Below, in pieces: positions 17,000 to 26,448 of a stretch of 64,000 bases of DNA. Within the stretch, counting starts at the first letter, position 1, and the number at the start of each line of letters is the position of its first letter. The DNA is taken from assembly GCF_016641735.1 (NCBI RefSeq), contig NZ_JAEDAO010000001.1:1-64000 (forward strand). The letters are read 5' to 3'. The position numbers and the translations under genes are program-made. The stretch comes from Ramlibacter algicola (GTDB taxonomy: Bacteria > Pseudomonadota > Gammaproteobacteria > Burkholderiales > Burkholderiaceae_C). The notes beneath the pieces are model-generated. The model was given only the letters and a program-made list of their open reading frames with translations. It ran no database searches and had not been told where the DNA came from.

Positions 17000-18223
17000 T
17001 CAGGCCGGGGCCAGCCGCGCCGGCGGCGTGGCAGCCGGCGAGCGCGGGAACAGCAGCAGGATGGCGGCCGCCGCGAGGCCGGCCATCATCGAGCCGATGT
17101 ACAGCCATGCGTAGCTGCCGTAGCGGTCGTACAGCCAGCCGCCGGCGAACGGGCCGAGTGCCATGCCCAGGCTGGAGACCATCGATGCCGCGCCCAGCAC
17201 GGTGCCCTGGATGCGCGGGCTGAACGCGTCGCGCGCGAGGGCTGCATACAGCGGCATCGTGCCGCCGTACGCCGCGCCGAACACGAGCGCCACCGCATAG
17301 AAGCCGCCCAGCTGGTCCACCGCGAGATAGGCCAATGCCGCCAGCCCTTGCACGACGAGCCCCGCGACCAGCACCGGCTTGGCGCCGTAGCGGTCGGCGA
17401 GCACGCCGAACAGCAAGCGCCCGCCCAGCCCGCCGACTCCTTCCATGCTGTAGATGGTGACGGCGGCCACCATCGGCAGGCCGCAGCCGATCGCATAGCT
17501 CACGGTGTGGAAGATCGGCCCCGAGTGCGCCGCGCAGCAGGCGAAGAAGGCGCCGGCCAGCACGAAGAAGGCGCGCGAGCGAAGCGCTTCGCGCGCCGTG
17601 TCCGGTGCAGGCTCGCCCAGCGTGGCCACGGGCGCGGCGGCGGCAGGCACGGAGCGGATGAACCGCACGAACGGCAACAGCACGACCCAGGTCGCGATGC
17701 CGATGCCCAGCAGCGTCAGGCGCCAGCCGTAGAGCGTGACCAGCCAGCCGGCCAGCGGCGACATCGTCATCGGGGCGACCCCCATCCCGGCCGACACCAG
17801 CGCGATGGCCAGCCCGCGCCGCTTCTCGAACGACACCGTGGTCGCCGCGATCACAGGCGCGAAGAACGCGCCCGCCGCCACGCCCATCAGCACCCCGAAG
17901 CTCACCTGGAACACGAGCAGGCTCTGCGCCTGGCTCGAGACGACCGCCGCCAGCCCGAGCAGCACGACCCCGGCGGCGACCACCGGACGCGGCCCGTAGC
18001 GATCGCTGAGCGTGCCCCAGCCAAAGCCGGCGAAGCCCATGCTCAGGAAGGCCAGCGTCATCGCGACCGAGATGCCGGCGCGCGACCAGCCCGTGTCCGC
18101 GCCCATCGGGTCCAGGAACACGGCCAGCGAGAACACGACGCCGATGGCGACGCAGGTCATCAGGGCACCGGCGGCGACGAGCGGCCAGTTGCGGTCGAGG
18201 ACGGGAACGGGGGCAGGACGCAT
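17000..18223 (-). CDS. MFS transporter
   Basis: A 407-residue protein with about twelve hydrophobic helices in two halves. Major-facilitator loop signatures are GTLSDRYGPRPVV after TM2 and GVLADRYGAKPVL in the second half. It resembles the OFA/monocarboxylate-type branch (VFSLAVFLDPM in TM1). A Shine-Dalgarno GGAGA lies 9 nt before the ATG at 18223; longer forms lack one. The adjacent hydrolase and creatininase genes on the same strand could define a shared small-molecule pathway, but there is a 45-bp gap and no coupling. Confidence 0.84.
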   Translation of the reverse strand: MRPAPVPVLDRNWPLVAAGALMTCVAIGVVFSLAVFLDPMGADTGWSRAGISVAMTLAFLSMGFAGFGWGTLSDRYGPRPVVAAGVVLLGLAAVVSSQAQSLLVFQVSFGVLMGVAAGAFFAPVIAATTVSFEKRRGLAIALVSAGMGVAPMTMSPLAGWLVTLYGWRLTLLGIGIATWVVLLPFVRFIRSVPAAAAPVATLGEPAPDTAREALRSRAFFVLAGAFFACCAAHSGPIFHTVSYAIGCGLPMVAAVTIYSMEGVGGLGGRLLFGVLADRYGAKPVLVAGLVVQGLAALAYLAVDQLGGFYAVALVFGAAYGGTMPLYAALARDAFSPRIQGTVLGAASMVSSLGMALGPFAGGWLYDRYGSYAWLYIGSMMAGLAAAAILLLFPRSPAATPPARLAPA

Positions 18224-18389
18224 GGCGATGTCTCCAAGGGTGACATGGCCACGACGAACGAGCCAGCCCGGAATCGACAGGCCGGGCCCGTTCCAGGCGG
18301 CAACGCGGCGGGAGATTGTCACAAGCCCGCCTTGCAAGCTGGGTCCCGGCGCCGATCATGGGTGCATCCATGTGCCGAAGGAGGCTGCC

Positions 18390-18725
18390 ATGTGCCACCT
18401 CGCCAGTCACCGCGCGTCGCCCGCCAGCAACGCCACCGAAACGGCCGGTGCGCCGTCGTCGAGCGGCCTGCGGCCGCGCTGGGTTGCCGGCGCCGTCGCG
18501 GTCGCCATCGCCGGGCTGGCGACGGCCGCGCTGCTGGACCGGGACACGCCACGCAGTGCGCCGCTGGCGGAGACGTCTTCGGTCGGAGCGACCGCAGCGA
18601 CGGCGACCCCGTTGGTCCCGGTCTCGGAGCCACCGATGCGCGGCGCCCTGCTGCCGGACGACGACGTGCCCACCACGACCGGCTCCAGCAAGCCCATGCT
18701 GGGCCACTGCGACCACGGCGCCTGA
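18390..18725 (+). CDS. Hypothetical single-pass membrane protein
   Basis: I do not recognise this 111-residue protein. It begins after an excellent AAGGAGG Shine-Dalgarno sequence (18378-18384) and has one hydrophobic segment at residues 31-49 flanked by R-P-R-W. The remainder is Ala/Thr/Pro-rich and ends GHCDHGA. The arrangement suggests a short cytoplasmic N-terminus and an extracytoplasmic low-complexity tail. The ORF overlaps none of its neighbours. Confidence 0.6.
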   Translation: MCHLASHRASPASNATETAGAPSSSGLRPRWVAGAVAVAIAGLATAALLDRDTPRSAPLAETSSVGATAATATPLVPVSEPPMRGALLPDDDVPTTTGSSKPMLGHCDHGA

Positions 18726-18743
18726 CCCGGCCCGGGCGAAGCG

Positions 18744-21356
18744 TCAGCCGCGCAGCAGGTGCCGCGCCGCCTGCGCGACGTGCGCGGCGTCGACGCCGAA
18801 GAAGCCACGCAGCGCCGCACGCGTGTCGCTGCGGCCGAAGCCATCGGTGCCCAGCGTCAGGTAGCGGCGCCCTTCCGGCAGGAAAGCTCGGATCGCTTCC
18901 GGCACCGCCCGCACGTAGTCGCTGGCGGCGACGATCGGACTCTTCGTTCCCGCAAGCAGTTCATGCAGGTACGGCGTGCCGTGCGCCTCGCCGCGCATCG
19001 CACGCTGCTCCGCATGCAGGCCGTCGCGCGCCAGCTCGCTCCAGCTGGTGATGCTCAGGACTTCCGCCGTGATGCCGTCGGCCGCCAGCGCCCGCGCCGC
19101 CTGCACGGCCTCGGTGAGGATGGCGCCGGACCCGAGCAGCGTCACCTTCGGCGCGCCTTCGCCGTACACGGCGAAGCGGTAACCGCCGCGCACCACGCCG
19201 CGCGCCGCGCCTTCGGGCAGGTCCGGCTGCGCGTAGTTCTCGTTCATCAACGTCAGGTAGTAGAAGACGTCGTTCTGGTCCACCAGCATTTCGCGCATGC
19301 CGTGGTCCAGCAGGACCGCGAGTTCGCCCGCGAACGCCGGGTCGTAGGCCTTGCAGTTCGGGATCGTCGCCGCGACCAGGTGGCTGCTGCCGTCCTGGTG
19401 CTGCAAGCCCTCGCCGCCCAGCGTCGTGCGGCCCGACGTCGCGCCCAGCAGGAAGCCGCGCGCGCGCTGGTCGGCCGCCGCCCAGATCGCGTCGCCCACC
19501 CGCTGGAAGCCGAACATCGAGTAGTAGATGTAGAACGGCAGCATCGGGACACCGTGCACGCTGTAGCTGGTGGCCGCGGCCGTCCAGCTGGCGATGGCGC
19601 CGGCTTCGCTGATGCCTTCTTCGAGGATCTGGCCGTCGAGCGCTTCGCGGTACGACAGCACCGAGCCGATGTCCTCCGGGTCGTACAGCTGCCCCGCGCT
19701 GGAATAGATGCCCACCTGCTTGAACAGGTTGGCCATGCCGAAGGTGCGCGCCTCGTCGGCCACGATCGGCACGATGCGCGGGCCCAGCTGCTTGTCCTTC
19801 AGCAGGTTGCCCAGCAGGCGCACGAACGCCATCGTGGTGGACATCTCCTTGCCGGCCGCCTGCAGCGCGAACTGCGCGTAACTGGCGAGATCCGGCACCG
19901 GCAACTGCGGCGCCTTGGTCTCGCGACGCGGCATGGAGCCGCCGAGCGCGCGGCGGCGCTCGTGCAGGTAGCGCATCTCCGCGCTGTCGTCCGCCGGCTT
20001 GAAGAAATCGAGGTTGGTCGCCTGCGCGTCGGAGATCGGCAGGTTGAAGCGGTTGCGGAATTCCAGCAGCGCCGCCTCGTCCAGCTTCTTCTGGCTGTGC
20101 GTGGTCATCCGGCCCTGGCCCGCCGTGCCCATGCCGTAGCCCTTCTTGGTGTGGGCCAGGATCACTACCGGCTGCCCCTGGTGCCGCGCGGCGACGTGGT
20201 AAGCCGCGTGGATCTTCACCAGGTCGTGGCCACCGCGCTTCAGGCGATCGATCTGCTCGTCGGTCATGCCCTGCGCCAGCCGCGCGAGCTCCTCGTTCTG
20301 GCCGAAGAAGTTGTCGCGGTTGAAGCGGCCGTCCTTGGCCGCGAACGTCTGCATCTGGCCGTCGACGGTGTGCGCGAACGCCTTGACCAGCGCGCCGGTG
20401 AGGTCACGCGCGAACAGGCCGTCCCAGTCGCTGCCCCACAGCAGCTTGACCACGTGCCAGCCGGCGCCGCGGAACAGCTTTTCCAGCTCGTCGACGATGC
20501 GACCGTTGCCGCGCACCGGGCCGTCGAGCCGCTGCAGGTTGCAGTTGACCACCCACACCAGGTTGTCCAGCTTCTCGCGCGAGGCGAGCGTCAGCGCGCT
20601 CATGCTCTCGGGCTCGTCCATCTCGCCGTCGCCGAACACGCCCCACACCTTGCGGCCGGTGCAATCGAGCAATTGCCGGTGCGTGAGGTAGCGCATGAAG
20701 CGCGCGTGGTAGATCGAGCTGATCGGCCCGATGCCCATCGAGCCGGTCGGGAACTGCCAGAAGTCAGGCATCAGCCAGGGATGCGGGTACGACGACAGGC
20801 CGCGCGCGCCACGCTGCGGCGCCGTGATCTCCTGGCGGTAGTGCGCGAGGTCCGCTTCGCTCAACCGGCCCTCGAGGAAGGCACGCGCGTAGACGCCCGG
20901 GGCGCTGTGCGGCTGGAAGAACACCAGGTCGCCGCCGTGCTGCTCGCTCTTCGCGTGGAAAAAGTGGTTGAAGCCGACCTCGAACAGGTCGGCCGCGCTG
21001 GCGTAGCTCGCGATGTGCCCGCCCAGCTCGCCGTACGCGCCATTCGCCTTCGCCACCATCGCCAGCGCGTTCCAGCGCATCAGCGACGCCAGGCGCTCCT
21101 CGATCGCCAGGTCACCCGGGAATGGCGGCTGCTGCTCGACCGGGATCGTGTTGACGTACGGCGTGACCAGCTCGGGCGACCACCCCACCTGCGGCGTGCG
21201 CGCCATCGCGGCCAGCTGGTCGAGGATGAAGCGAGCGCGCTCCGGGCCTTCGCTGGTGATCAGCGCGCTGAGCGCCTCGCGCCACTCGGCCGTTTCCGCC
21301 GGGTCGGTGTCGGTGCCGGGCGTCAGGAGGAAGCGGGTGATGCTCTGGTCGGTCAT
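18744..21356 (-). CDS. Homodimeric-type pyruvate dehydrogenase E1 component, orphan paralogue
   Basis: At 870 residues this is an AceE-type E1 enzyme. The thiamine-diphosphate motif is GDGEMDEPES (242-251) running to NCN (271-273), and the family stretch LSSYPHPWLMPDFWQFPTGSMG is clear. Such enzymes decarboxylate pyruvate or a related 2-oxo acid and pass the acyl group to lipoyl-E2. No E2 (aceF) or E3 (lpd) gene is adjacent, unlike the usual aceEF operon, so it is probably a second copy (compare MdeB-type E1 for 2-oxobutyrate). TACAGT six bases before the start suggests a leaderless transcript. Substrate preference is unknown. Confidence 0.85.
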   Translation of the reverse strand: MTDQSITRFLLTPGTDTDPAETAEWREALSALITSEGPERARFILDQLAAMARTPQVGWSPELVTPYVNTIPVEQQPPFPGDLAIEERLASLMRWNALAMVAKANGAYGELGGHIASYASAADLFEVGFNHFFHAKSEQHGGDLVFFQPHSAPGVYARAFLEGRLSEADLAHYRQEITAPQRGARGLSSYPHPWLMPDFWQFPTGSMGIGPISSIYHARFMRYLTHRQLLDCTGRKVWGVFGDGEMDEPESMSALTLASREKLDNLVWVVNCNLQRLDGPVRGNGRIVDELEKLFRGAGWHVVKLLWGSDWDGLFARDLTGALVKAFAHTVDGQMQTFAAKDGRFNRDNFFGQNEELARLAQGMTDEQIDRLKRGGHDLVKIHAAYHVAARHQGQPVVILAHTKKGYGMGTAGQGRMTTHSQKKLDEAALLEFRNRFNLPISDAQATNLDFFKPADDSAEMRYLHERRRALGGSMPRRETKAPQLPVPDLASYAQFALQAAGKEMSTTMAFVRLLGNLLKDKQLGPRIVPIVADEARTFGMANLFKQVGIYSSAGQLYDPEDIGSVLSYREALDGQILEEGISEAGAIASWTAAATSYSVHGVPMLPFYIYYSMFGFQRVGDAIWAAADQRARGFLLGATSGRTTLGGEGLQHQDGSSHLVAATIPNCKAYDPAFAGELAVLLDHGMREMLVDQNDVFYYLTLMNENYAQPDLPEGAARGVVRGGYRFAVYGEGAPKVTLLGSGAILTEAVQAARALAADGITAEVLSITSWSELARDGLHAEQRAMRGEAHGTPYLHELLAGTKSPIVAASDYVRAVPEAIRAFLPEGRRYLTLGTDGFGRSDTRAALRGFFGVDAAHVAQAARHLLRG

Positions 21357-21362
21357 GGGGGA

Positions 21363-21368
21363 ACTGTA
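21363..21368 (-). promoter_or_regulatory. -10-like hexamer before the aceE-like gene
   Basis: TACAGT (minus strand) ends 6 nt before the start codon at 21356, with a TCCCCC gap and no Shine-Dalgarno sequence. Confidence 0.45.
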
Positions 21369-21424
21369 GGCCCAACGCGCGCCGCCGGGCCAGGCAGGGG
21401 GCTTGCGGACCAGCCCGGCGCGGA

Positions 21425-21820
21425 TCAGGAGCCGGCCAGGGCCACCGCCTCGACCTCGACCTGCAGGCCGAAGTGCAGCGGCCCGACGGGGACCACCGCG
21501 CGTGCAGGCCGGGATTCGCCGGCCCAGCGCGCGTAGATGGTGTTGAACTCCGGCCAGTGGGCCATGTCGTCGACATACACGCGCACCTGGACCAGCCGGG
21601 GCACGCCGCTGCCGGCCGCCTCCAGCGCGATGCGCACGTTGGCCAGCACCTGCTCGGCCTGGCGGGCGAACGGCGCCCCGGTCAGCTTCTCGCCGTCGGG
21701 GGTGATCGGCAATTGCCCGGACACGAACACCAGGCCGCCGGCGACCACCGCGTGGCTGTAGTGCCCGCCCGGCCGCGCCATGGCGTCGGGGTCCAGCCGG
21801 ACGATCGGGTCTTCGGCCAT
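21425..21820 (-). CDS. RidA family enamine/imine deaminase
   Basis: The 131-residue protein matches RidA/YjgF in length and motifs: FVSGQLP after the first strands, the central QAEQVLANVRIALEAAG helix, and the substrate-binding arginine R107 in RPARAVVPV. RidA hydrolyses reactive enamines released by PLP enzymes such as serine/threonine dehydratases. The gene starts two bases after the stop of a DSD1-type PLP enzyme, which fits that role directly: the PLP enzyme would generate the enamine and RidA would clear it. Confidence 0.88.
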   Translation of the reverse strand: MAEDPIVRLDPDAMARPGGHYSHAVVAGGLVFVSGQLPITPDGEKLTGAPFARQAEQVLANVRIALEAAGSGVPRLVQVRVYVDDMAHWPEFNTIYARWAGESRPARAVVPVGPLHFGLQVEVEAVALAGS

Positions 21821-21821
21821 C

Positions 21822-22955
21822 TCACCACCCCGCGAAGCGCGGCCAGCGCGCCAAGGTGCCGTCCGGCTGCACGGCGACGTACTCGGGAAACTGCGCTCCG
21901 GTGGCGCAGGCATGGTTGGGGCGCACCAGGAGTTGCGTGCCCACCGGAAAGCGCTCGGCGACCGAGCTCCCGGCGCCGCCTGTGCAGGACACGATGCCGT
22001 GCTCCTGGTTGGCGCCCGTCATCAGGCAGCCGTCGATGACATCGCCGGTGGCCGTGCAGACCTGCCCGTAGCCGTAGTCATGGCGCTGGCGCTGGGTGCC
22101 GCGGTCGCGGCTCATGGCCATCCAGCCGGCATCCACGATGGTCCACCCCTTCTCGGCCTGGTGCCCGATCACGGTGGTGAGCACGCCCAGCGCGATGTCC
22201 GCGGGCGAGCAGATGCCCACGTTGGCCATCACCAGGTCCTGGAACACGTACACGCCCGCCCGCACCTCGGTCACCCCTTGCAGCGACTGCGCCGACAGCG
22301 CCGTCGGCGTCGAGCCGACGGAAACGTTCGGGCACGGGAAGCCCTCGTCGCGCAGGCGCTGCGCGGCGCGCACGCAGCCGGCCCGCTCCTGCTCGGCCAT
22401 CGCTTGCAGCGCGGCTTCGGTGTCCAGTTCGTAGCTGGATCCGGCATGCGTGAGCACGCCGCCCAGGGCACTGCCGCCCTCGACGATGGCACGGGCGACC
22501 TCCAACAACGCAGCCCCCTCGGGCGCGATGCCGGAGCGGTGGCCGTCGCAGTCGATCTCGATCCAGGCCTCGAAACGGTGGCCGTGCGCGGCACCGAACC
22601 GCCCCAGCGCGGTCGCGGCCGCGGCGTTGTCCGTGATGAGCTTCAAGTCGCAGCCGCGCTCGCGCAGCGCGCGCGCCTGCGCGAACTTGTTGGGCGCGAT
22701 GCCCACCGCGTACAGGATGTCGTCGAAGCCGGCGGCGAAGAATTCCTCGGCTTCCTTGAGGGTCGACACCGTGATGCCGCGCGCGCCGGCGTCGCGCTGC
22801 CGGCGCGCGACGTCGACGCACTTGCTCGTTTTCACGTGCGGCCGGAAGCGCACGCCCAGGGCGTCCATCCGCGCCTGCATGCGCGCGATGTTGCGCTGCA
22901 TGCGCGCCACGTCCACGAGTGCGCAAGGCGTCGCGAGGTCCTGCAAGGAAGTCAT
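21822..22955 (-). CDS. DSD1-type PLP enzyme (D-serine dehydratase / D-threonine aldolase-like)
   Basis: A 377-residue fold-type-III (alanine-racemase-like) enzyme. The Schiff-base lysine is K42 in RPHVKTSK, and the C-terminal domain contains RPNHACATG, the His/Cys metal site of D-serine dehydratase and metal-dependent D-threonine aldolase. It should act on D-hydroxy amino acids, making pyruvate plus ammonia or glycine plus aldehyde. Downstream RidA is one base away, supporting the dehydratase reaction, which releases an aminoacrylate intermediate. The start at 22955 begins just before the conserved L-A-T-P-C motif. Confidence 0.87.
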   Translation of the reverse strand: MTSLQDLATPCALVDVARMQRNIARMQARMDALGVRFRPHVKTSKCVDVARRQRDAGARGITVSTLKEAEEFFAAGFDDILYAVGIAPNKFAQARALRERGCDLKLITDNAAAATALGRFGAAHGHRFEAWIEIDCDGHRSGIAPEGAALLEVARAIVEGGSALGGVLTHAGSSYELDTEAALQAMAEQERAGCVRAAQRLRDEGFPCPNVSVGSTPTALSAQSLQGVTEVRAGVYVFQDLVMANVGICSPADIALGVLTTVIGHQAEKGWTIVDAGWMAMSRDRGTQRQRHDYGYGQVCTATGDVIDGCLMTGANQEHGIVSCTGGAGSSVAERFPVGTQLLVRPNHACATGAQFPEYVAVQPDGTLARWPRFAGW

Positions 22956-23008
22956 GCTGCTTTCGGTCCGTCGGCGCTGGGCGCCACGACGCCATTGTCA
23001 CGCAGGCC

Positions 23009-25057
23009 TCACTCCTCCTTCACCCGGTACTGCGCCGCCAGTTGCGCCTGCACGTCCGGCGGCACCGCCTCGTAGTGGCTGAACGCCAGCGTGTAGCGGC
23101 CCTGGCCGCCGGTGAGCGCATTCAGCCGGGACTGGTAGCTCGCCAGCTCGGACAGCGGCGCCAGCGCCAGCACGGTCAGCGCCCCATCGGCACCGGAGTT
23201 CGTGCCGCTCACCTGCGCGCGGCGCGACGCCAGGTCGCCGGTGATGGCGCCGGTGGCGTCCATGGGCGCGCCGATTTCCACGTGGACGATCGGTTCCAGC
23301 ACGCAGGGCCGCGCCGCCTGCACGGCCGCGATGAGCGCCTTGCGGCCGGCGGTCACGAACGCGACCTCCTTGCTGTCGACCGGATGGTGCTTGCCGTCGT
23401 AGACGGTGACCTTCAGGTCCACCACCGGGTAACCGGCCAGCACGCCTTCGTCCATGGCCTGCCGCACGCCCTTCTCCACCGCGGGCATGAAGCTGCCGGG
23501 AATGGCGCCGCCGCGGACCGCGTCGACGAACTCGTAGCCGGCTCCCCGTGGCAAGGGCTCGATGCGCAGGAACACCTCGCCGAACTGGCCGGCGCCGCCA
23601 GTCTGCTTCTTGTGCCGGTGGTGGCCCTCCGCCGGCGCGGTGACGGTCTCGCGGTAGGGGATGCGAGGCGGCCGCGTCTGCACCGGGCAGCCGTGCACGT
23701 CGGTCAACCGGTCCAGCAGCGCGGCCAGGTGCAATTCGCCGAGGCCGTAGACCACCGTCTCGTGGCTGCCGGGCGGGTGCTCGATGCGCAGGCAGGGGTC
23801 CTCGCTCACCAGCTTTTGCAGGAGGTCGTGCAGCCGGCGCTCGTCGCCGCGACGCGCCGGCTCGATCGCCAGGCCGTGCACCGGGACCGGAAAGGGCAGC
23901 GGTTGCTGCAGGCGGATGTTCGCGTCCTCGGCCGCGTCGTGCAGCACCGCGCCGAAGTCCAGCTCCTCCACCTTCGCGACCGCGCACAGGTCACCGGGCA
24001 CCGCGCGCGACACCTCGGCCAGCTTGCCGCCCTGCAGGGCGAACAGGTGCCCGACCTTGAACGGGCGGCGGCCATCGCCGACGTACAGCTGGCTGTCGCG
24101 CGTGATCGTGCCCTGGTGCACGCGCAGCACGCCCAGCTTGCCGACGTAAGGGTCCTGCGCGATCTTGAACACGTGCGCGAGCACGTGGCGCCGAGGATCC
24201 GCGGCCACCTGCACCGGCCGCGCGGCCGCGCCCTCGCCATCGACGAACGCCGGCGGGTTGCTTTCGCTGGGATCGGGCAGCAGCCGCTCGATGATGTCCA
24301 GCAACTCGGGCACGCCGGCGCCCGTGCGCGCGGACACGAAGCAGACCGGCACCAGGTGGCCTTCGCGCAGCGCCTGCTCCAGCGGCGCATGCAATTCGGC
24401 CGGGTCGACGTCGCCGTCCTCGAGATAGCGCTCGACAAAGCCCGCGTCGACCTCCACCACCTGCTCCACCAGCGCGCGATGCGCCTGCTCCACCGACGAG
24501 AAATCCGCGCCTTCGCCGGTGCGCGACCAGAAGCAGTCGAGCACGCGCTCGCCGCCGGCGGCAGGCAGGTTGACCGGCAGGCACTCCTTGCCCAGGGCCT
24601 CGCGGATCTCCTCGACGAGCGCCTGCAGGTCGGCGCCCTGGGCATCGATCTTGTTGACCACCACGATGCGGTCGCGGCCCAGCTGGGCGGCCCACTCCAT
24701 CATGCGCAGCGCCGCCGGCTCGAGGCCGGTCGCGGCGCTGACGACGATCGCCGCCGTTTCCACCGCGCCCAGCGCGGGCAGCGACTGGCCGAGCAGGTCC
24801 GGCGCGCCGGGCGTGTCGATGAAGTGGGTGGTGATGCCGCGGTGCTCGACGTGCAGCACGCTGCTGTGCAGCGAGCGCTGGTAGCGCTTTTCCAGCGGGT
24901 CGCCATCCGACACCGTGCTGCCCTTCTCCACCGATCCCGGTGCGCCGATCGCACCGGCGGCGGCCAGCAAGGCTTCGGCCACGCTCGTCTTGCCCGCGCC
25001 GCTGGGGCCCACGAGGGCCAGGGTGCGCCGGTTGCCGACCAGGGGATCTGCCGCCAT
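23009..25057 (-). CDS. Elongation factor G-like translational GTPase (FusA2 type)
   Basis: The 682-residue protein has the EF-G domain order with GTPase motifs GPSGAGKT (17-24), DTPGAPD (81-87) and NKID (135-138), followed by domains II-V. It is the EF-G-like subgroup: the switch-II motif is DTPGA, so the catalytic His of canonical EF-G (DTPGH) is absent. Such paralogues are thought to act on ribosomes under special conditions, or have uncertain function. A Shine-Dalgarno AAAGGAGA precedes the ATG at 25057. It lies between the sugar-dehydrogenase-like gene (31 bp upstream) and the DSD1 gene on the same strand. Confidence 0.87.
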   Translation of the reverse strand: MAADPLVGNRRTLALVGPSGAGKTSVAEALLAAAGAIGAPGSVEKGSTVSDGDPLEKRYQRSLHSSVLHVEHRGITTHFIDTPGAPDLLGQSLPALGAVETAAIVVSAATGLEPAALRMMEWAAQLGRDRIVVVNKIDAQGADLQALVEEIREALGKECLPVNLPAAGGERVLDCFWSRTGEGADFSSVEQAHRALVEQVVEVDAGFVERYLEDGDVDPAELHAPLEQALREGHLVPVCFVSARTGAGVPELLDIIERLLPDPSESNPPAFVDGEGAAARPVQVAADPRRHVLAHVFKIAQDPYVGKLGVLRVHQGTITRDSQLYVGDGRRPFKVGHLFALQGGKLAEVSRAVPGDLCAVAKVEELDFGAVLHDAAEDANIRLQQPLPFPVPVHGLAIEPARRGDERRLHDLLQKLVSEDPCLRIEHPPGSHETVVYGLGELHLAALLDRLTDVHGCPVQTRPPRIPYRETVTAPAEGHHRHKKQTGGAGQFGEVFLRIEPLPRGAGYEFVDAVRGGAIPGSFMPAVEKGVRQAMDEGVLAGYPVVDLKVTVYDGKHHPVDSKEVAFVTAGRKALIAAVQAARPCVLEPIVHVEIGAPMDATGAITGDLASRRAQVSGTNSGADGALTVLALAPLSELASYQSRLNALTGGQGRYTLAFSHYEAVPPDVQAQLAAQYRVKEE

Positions 25058-25088
25058 GGACTGTCTCCTTTCGCGGCGCAGGAAGACG

Positions 25089-26396
25089 TCAGCGAGCGGG
25101 CGCCAGCCGCCACACCGCGTTGCCGACGTCGTCGGCCACCAGCACTCCACCTTGGCGATCGAGCTCGACGCCGACCGGACGTCCCCACGCTTTTCCGTCG
25201 GGGCTCACGAACCCCGTGAGCACGTCGATCGGCGTGCCCTGCGGCTTGCCGTTCGCGAACGGCACGAACACAAGCTTGTAGCCAGACAGCGGCCGGCGGT
25301 TCCAGGACCCGTGCTCGCCGATGAAGGCGCCGCTGGTGAACGGCGCGGGCAGCTTGCCGTCGGCGAACGCGAGGCCCAGGGGCGCGACGTGGTTGCCCAG
25401 CGCGTAGTCGGGTGCGATGGTCTTCGCCACCATCTCCGGCCGCGGCGGCTGCACGCGGTCGTCGACGTGCTGGCCCCAGTACGCCCACGGCCAGCCGTAG
25501 AACGCACCGTCCTTCACCGACGTCAGGTAGTCGGGCACGAGGTCGCTGCCCAGTTCGTCGCGCTCGTTGGCGACGGTCCACAGCGCGCCGCTCGCGGGTT
25601 CCCACGCCAGGCCGTTCGGGTTGCGCAGGCCGCCGGCGAACAGGCGCTTGGCGCCGGTCGCGGCGTCCACTTCCCAGATCGCCGCGCGGCCTTCTTCCGC
25701 TTCCAGCCCGTTCTCGCCGACGTTGCTGTTCGACCCCACGGTGACGTACAGCTTGCGGCCGTCCCGCGAGGCGAGCAGGTTCTTGGTCCAGTGGTGGTTG
25801 ATGCCGGCGGGCAGCTCGGTCACCTTCCGCGGCGCGGCGGTGATGCGCGTGTCGCCGGCCTTGTACGGCACGCGCACGATCGCATCCGCGTTGGCGACGT
25901 ACAGCCAGTCACCGACCAGCGCCATGCCAAAAGGGGAGTGCAGTCCCTCCAGCAGCACGCTGCGCGTTTCGGCGACGCCGTCGCCATCCGCATCGCGCAG
26001 CAAGGTGATGCGATCGGCGCTGGGCACGCCGGCGCCGGCGCGCTTCATCACGAACTTCATCGCCCACGCGCGCAGGCCGCCTCGTTCCTTCTCCTTCGGC
26101 GGCTGCGGCTTGTTGCTCTCGGCCACCAGCACGTCGCCGTTGGGCAGCACGTGCAGCCAGCGCGGATGGTCGAGGCCGCGAGCGAGCGCCGTCACGCGCC
26201 ATCCGGCAGGTGCGACCGGCTGCGCATTGACAGGCCAGCCCTCGGCGGGCGCGATGTGCACCGTGGGGATCCAGCTGCGCGTGGGTGCGGGCAGTTCCGG
26301 CGCGGGACCGACCTGTTTCGATTCCGGGAGGCGCGACATCTCGCCGCAACCGGCGAGCGCCACAGAGGCCAGGAGGGAAGCGATCAGCGTGCGCAT
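25089..26396 (-). CDS. PQQ-type sorbosone/sugar dehydrogenase-like lipoprotein
   Basis: The 435-residue protein has a lipoprotein signal ending LASVALAGC, so it should be anchored in the periplasm. The rest matches the glucose/sorbosone dehydrogenase beta-propeller: GLDHPRWLHVLPNGDVLVAE, LEGLHSPFGMAL, ITLLRDADGDG and FIGEHGSWNR. These enzymes use PQQ to oxidise sugars or aldehydes in the periplasm. PQQ synthesis genes are not in this window. The start was placed at the signal peptide; a -10-like CAGACT lies six bases before it. A non-catalytic propeller cannot be excluded. Confidence 0.82.
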   Translation of the reverse strand: MRTLIASLLASVALAGCGEMSRLPESKQVGPAPELPAPTRSWIPTVHIAPAEGWPVNAQPVAPAGWRVTALARGLDHPRWLHVLPNGDVLVAESNKPQPPKEKERGGLRAWAMKFVMKRAGAGVPSADRITLLRDADGDGVAETRSVLLEGLHSPFGMALVGDWLYVANADAIVRVPYKAGDTRITAAPRKVTELPAGINHHWTKNLLASRDGRKLYVTVGSNSNVGENGLEAEEGRAAIWEVDAATGAKRLFAGGLRNPNGLAWEPASGALWTVANERDELGSDLVPDYLTSVKDGAFYGWPWAYWGQHVDDRVQPPRPEMVAKTIAPDYALGNHVAPLGLAFADGKLPAPFTSGAFIGEHGSWNRRPLSGYKLVFVPFANGKPQGTPIDVLTGFVSPDGKAWGRPVGVELDRQGGVLVADDVGNAVWRLAPAR

Positions 26397-26402
26397 CGAG
26401 GC

Positions 26403-26408
26403 AGTCTG
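26403..26408 (-). promoter_or_regulatory. -10-like hexamer before the PQQ-type lipoprotein gene
   Basis: CAGACT (minus strand) ends 6 nt before the start codon at 26396. It is the weaker half of a divergent pair of start-proximal hexamers with 26449-26454. Confidence 0.3.
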
Positions 26409-26448
26409 GCGCAAGTCCCTGCCCCGCGGGGGCACAGGGGAAAAACGC

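Noticed and set aside
16310..19051. Long plus-strand frame (913 residues)
   Set aside because: Antisense shadow of the hydrolase and MFS genes; composition is H/R/Q-rich as expected from reversed high-GC codons.
18759..21536. Plus-strand 925-residue frame
   Set aside because: Antisense of the aceE-like gene, which has clear thiamine-binding motifs on the other strand.
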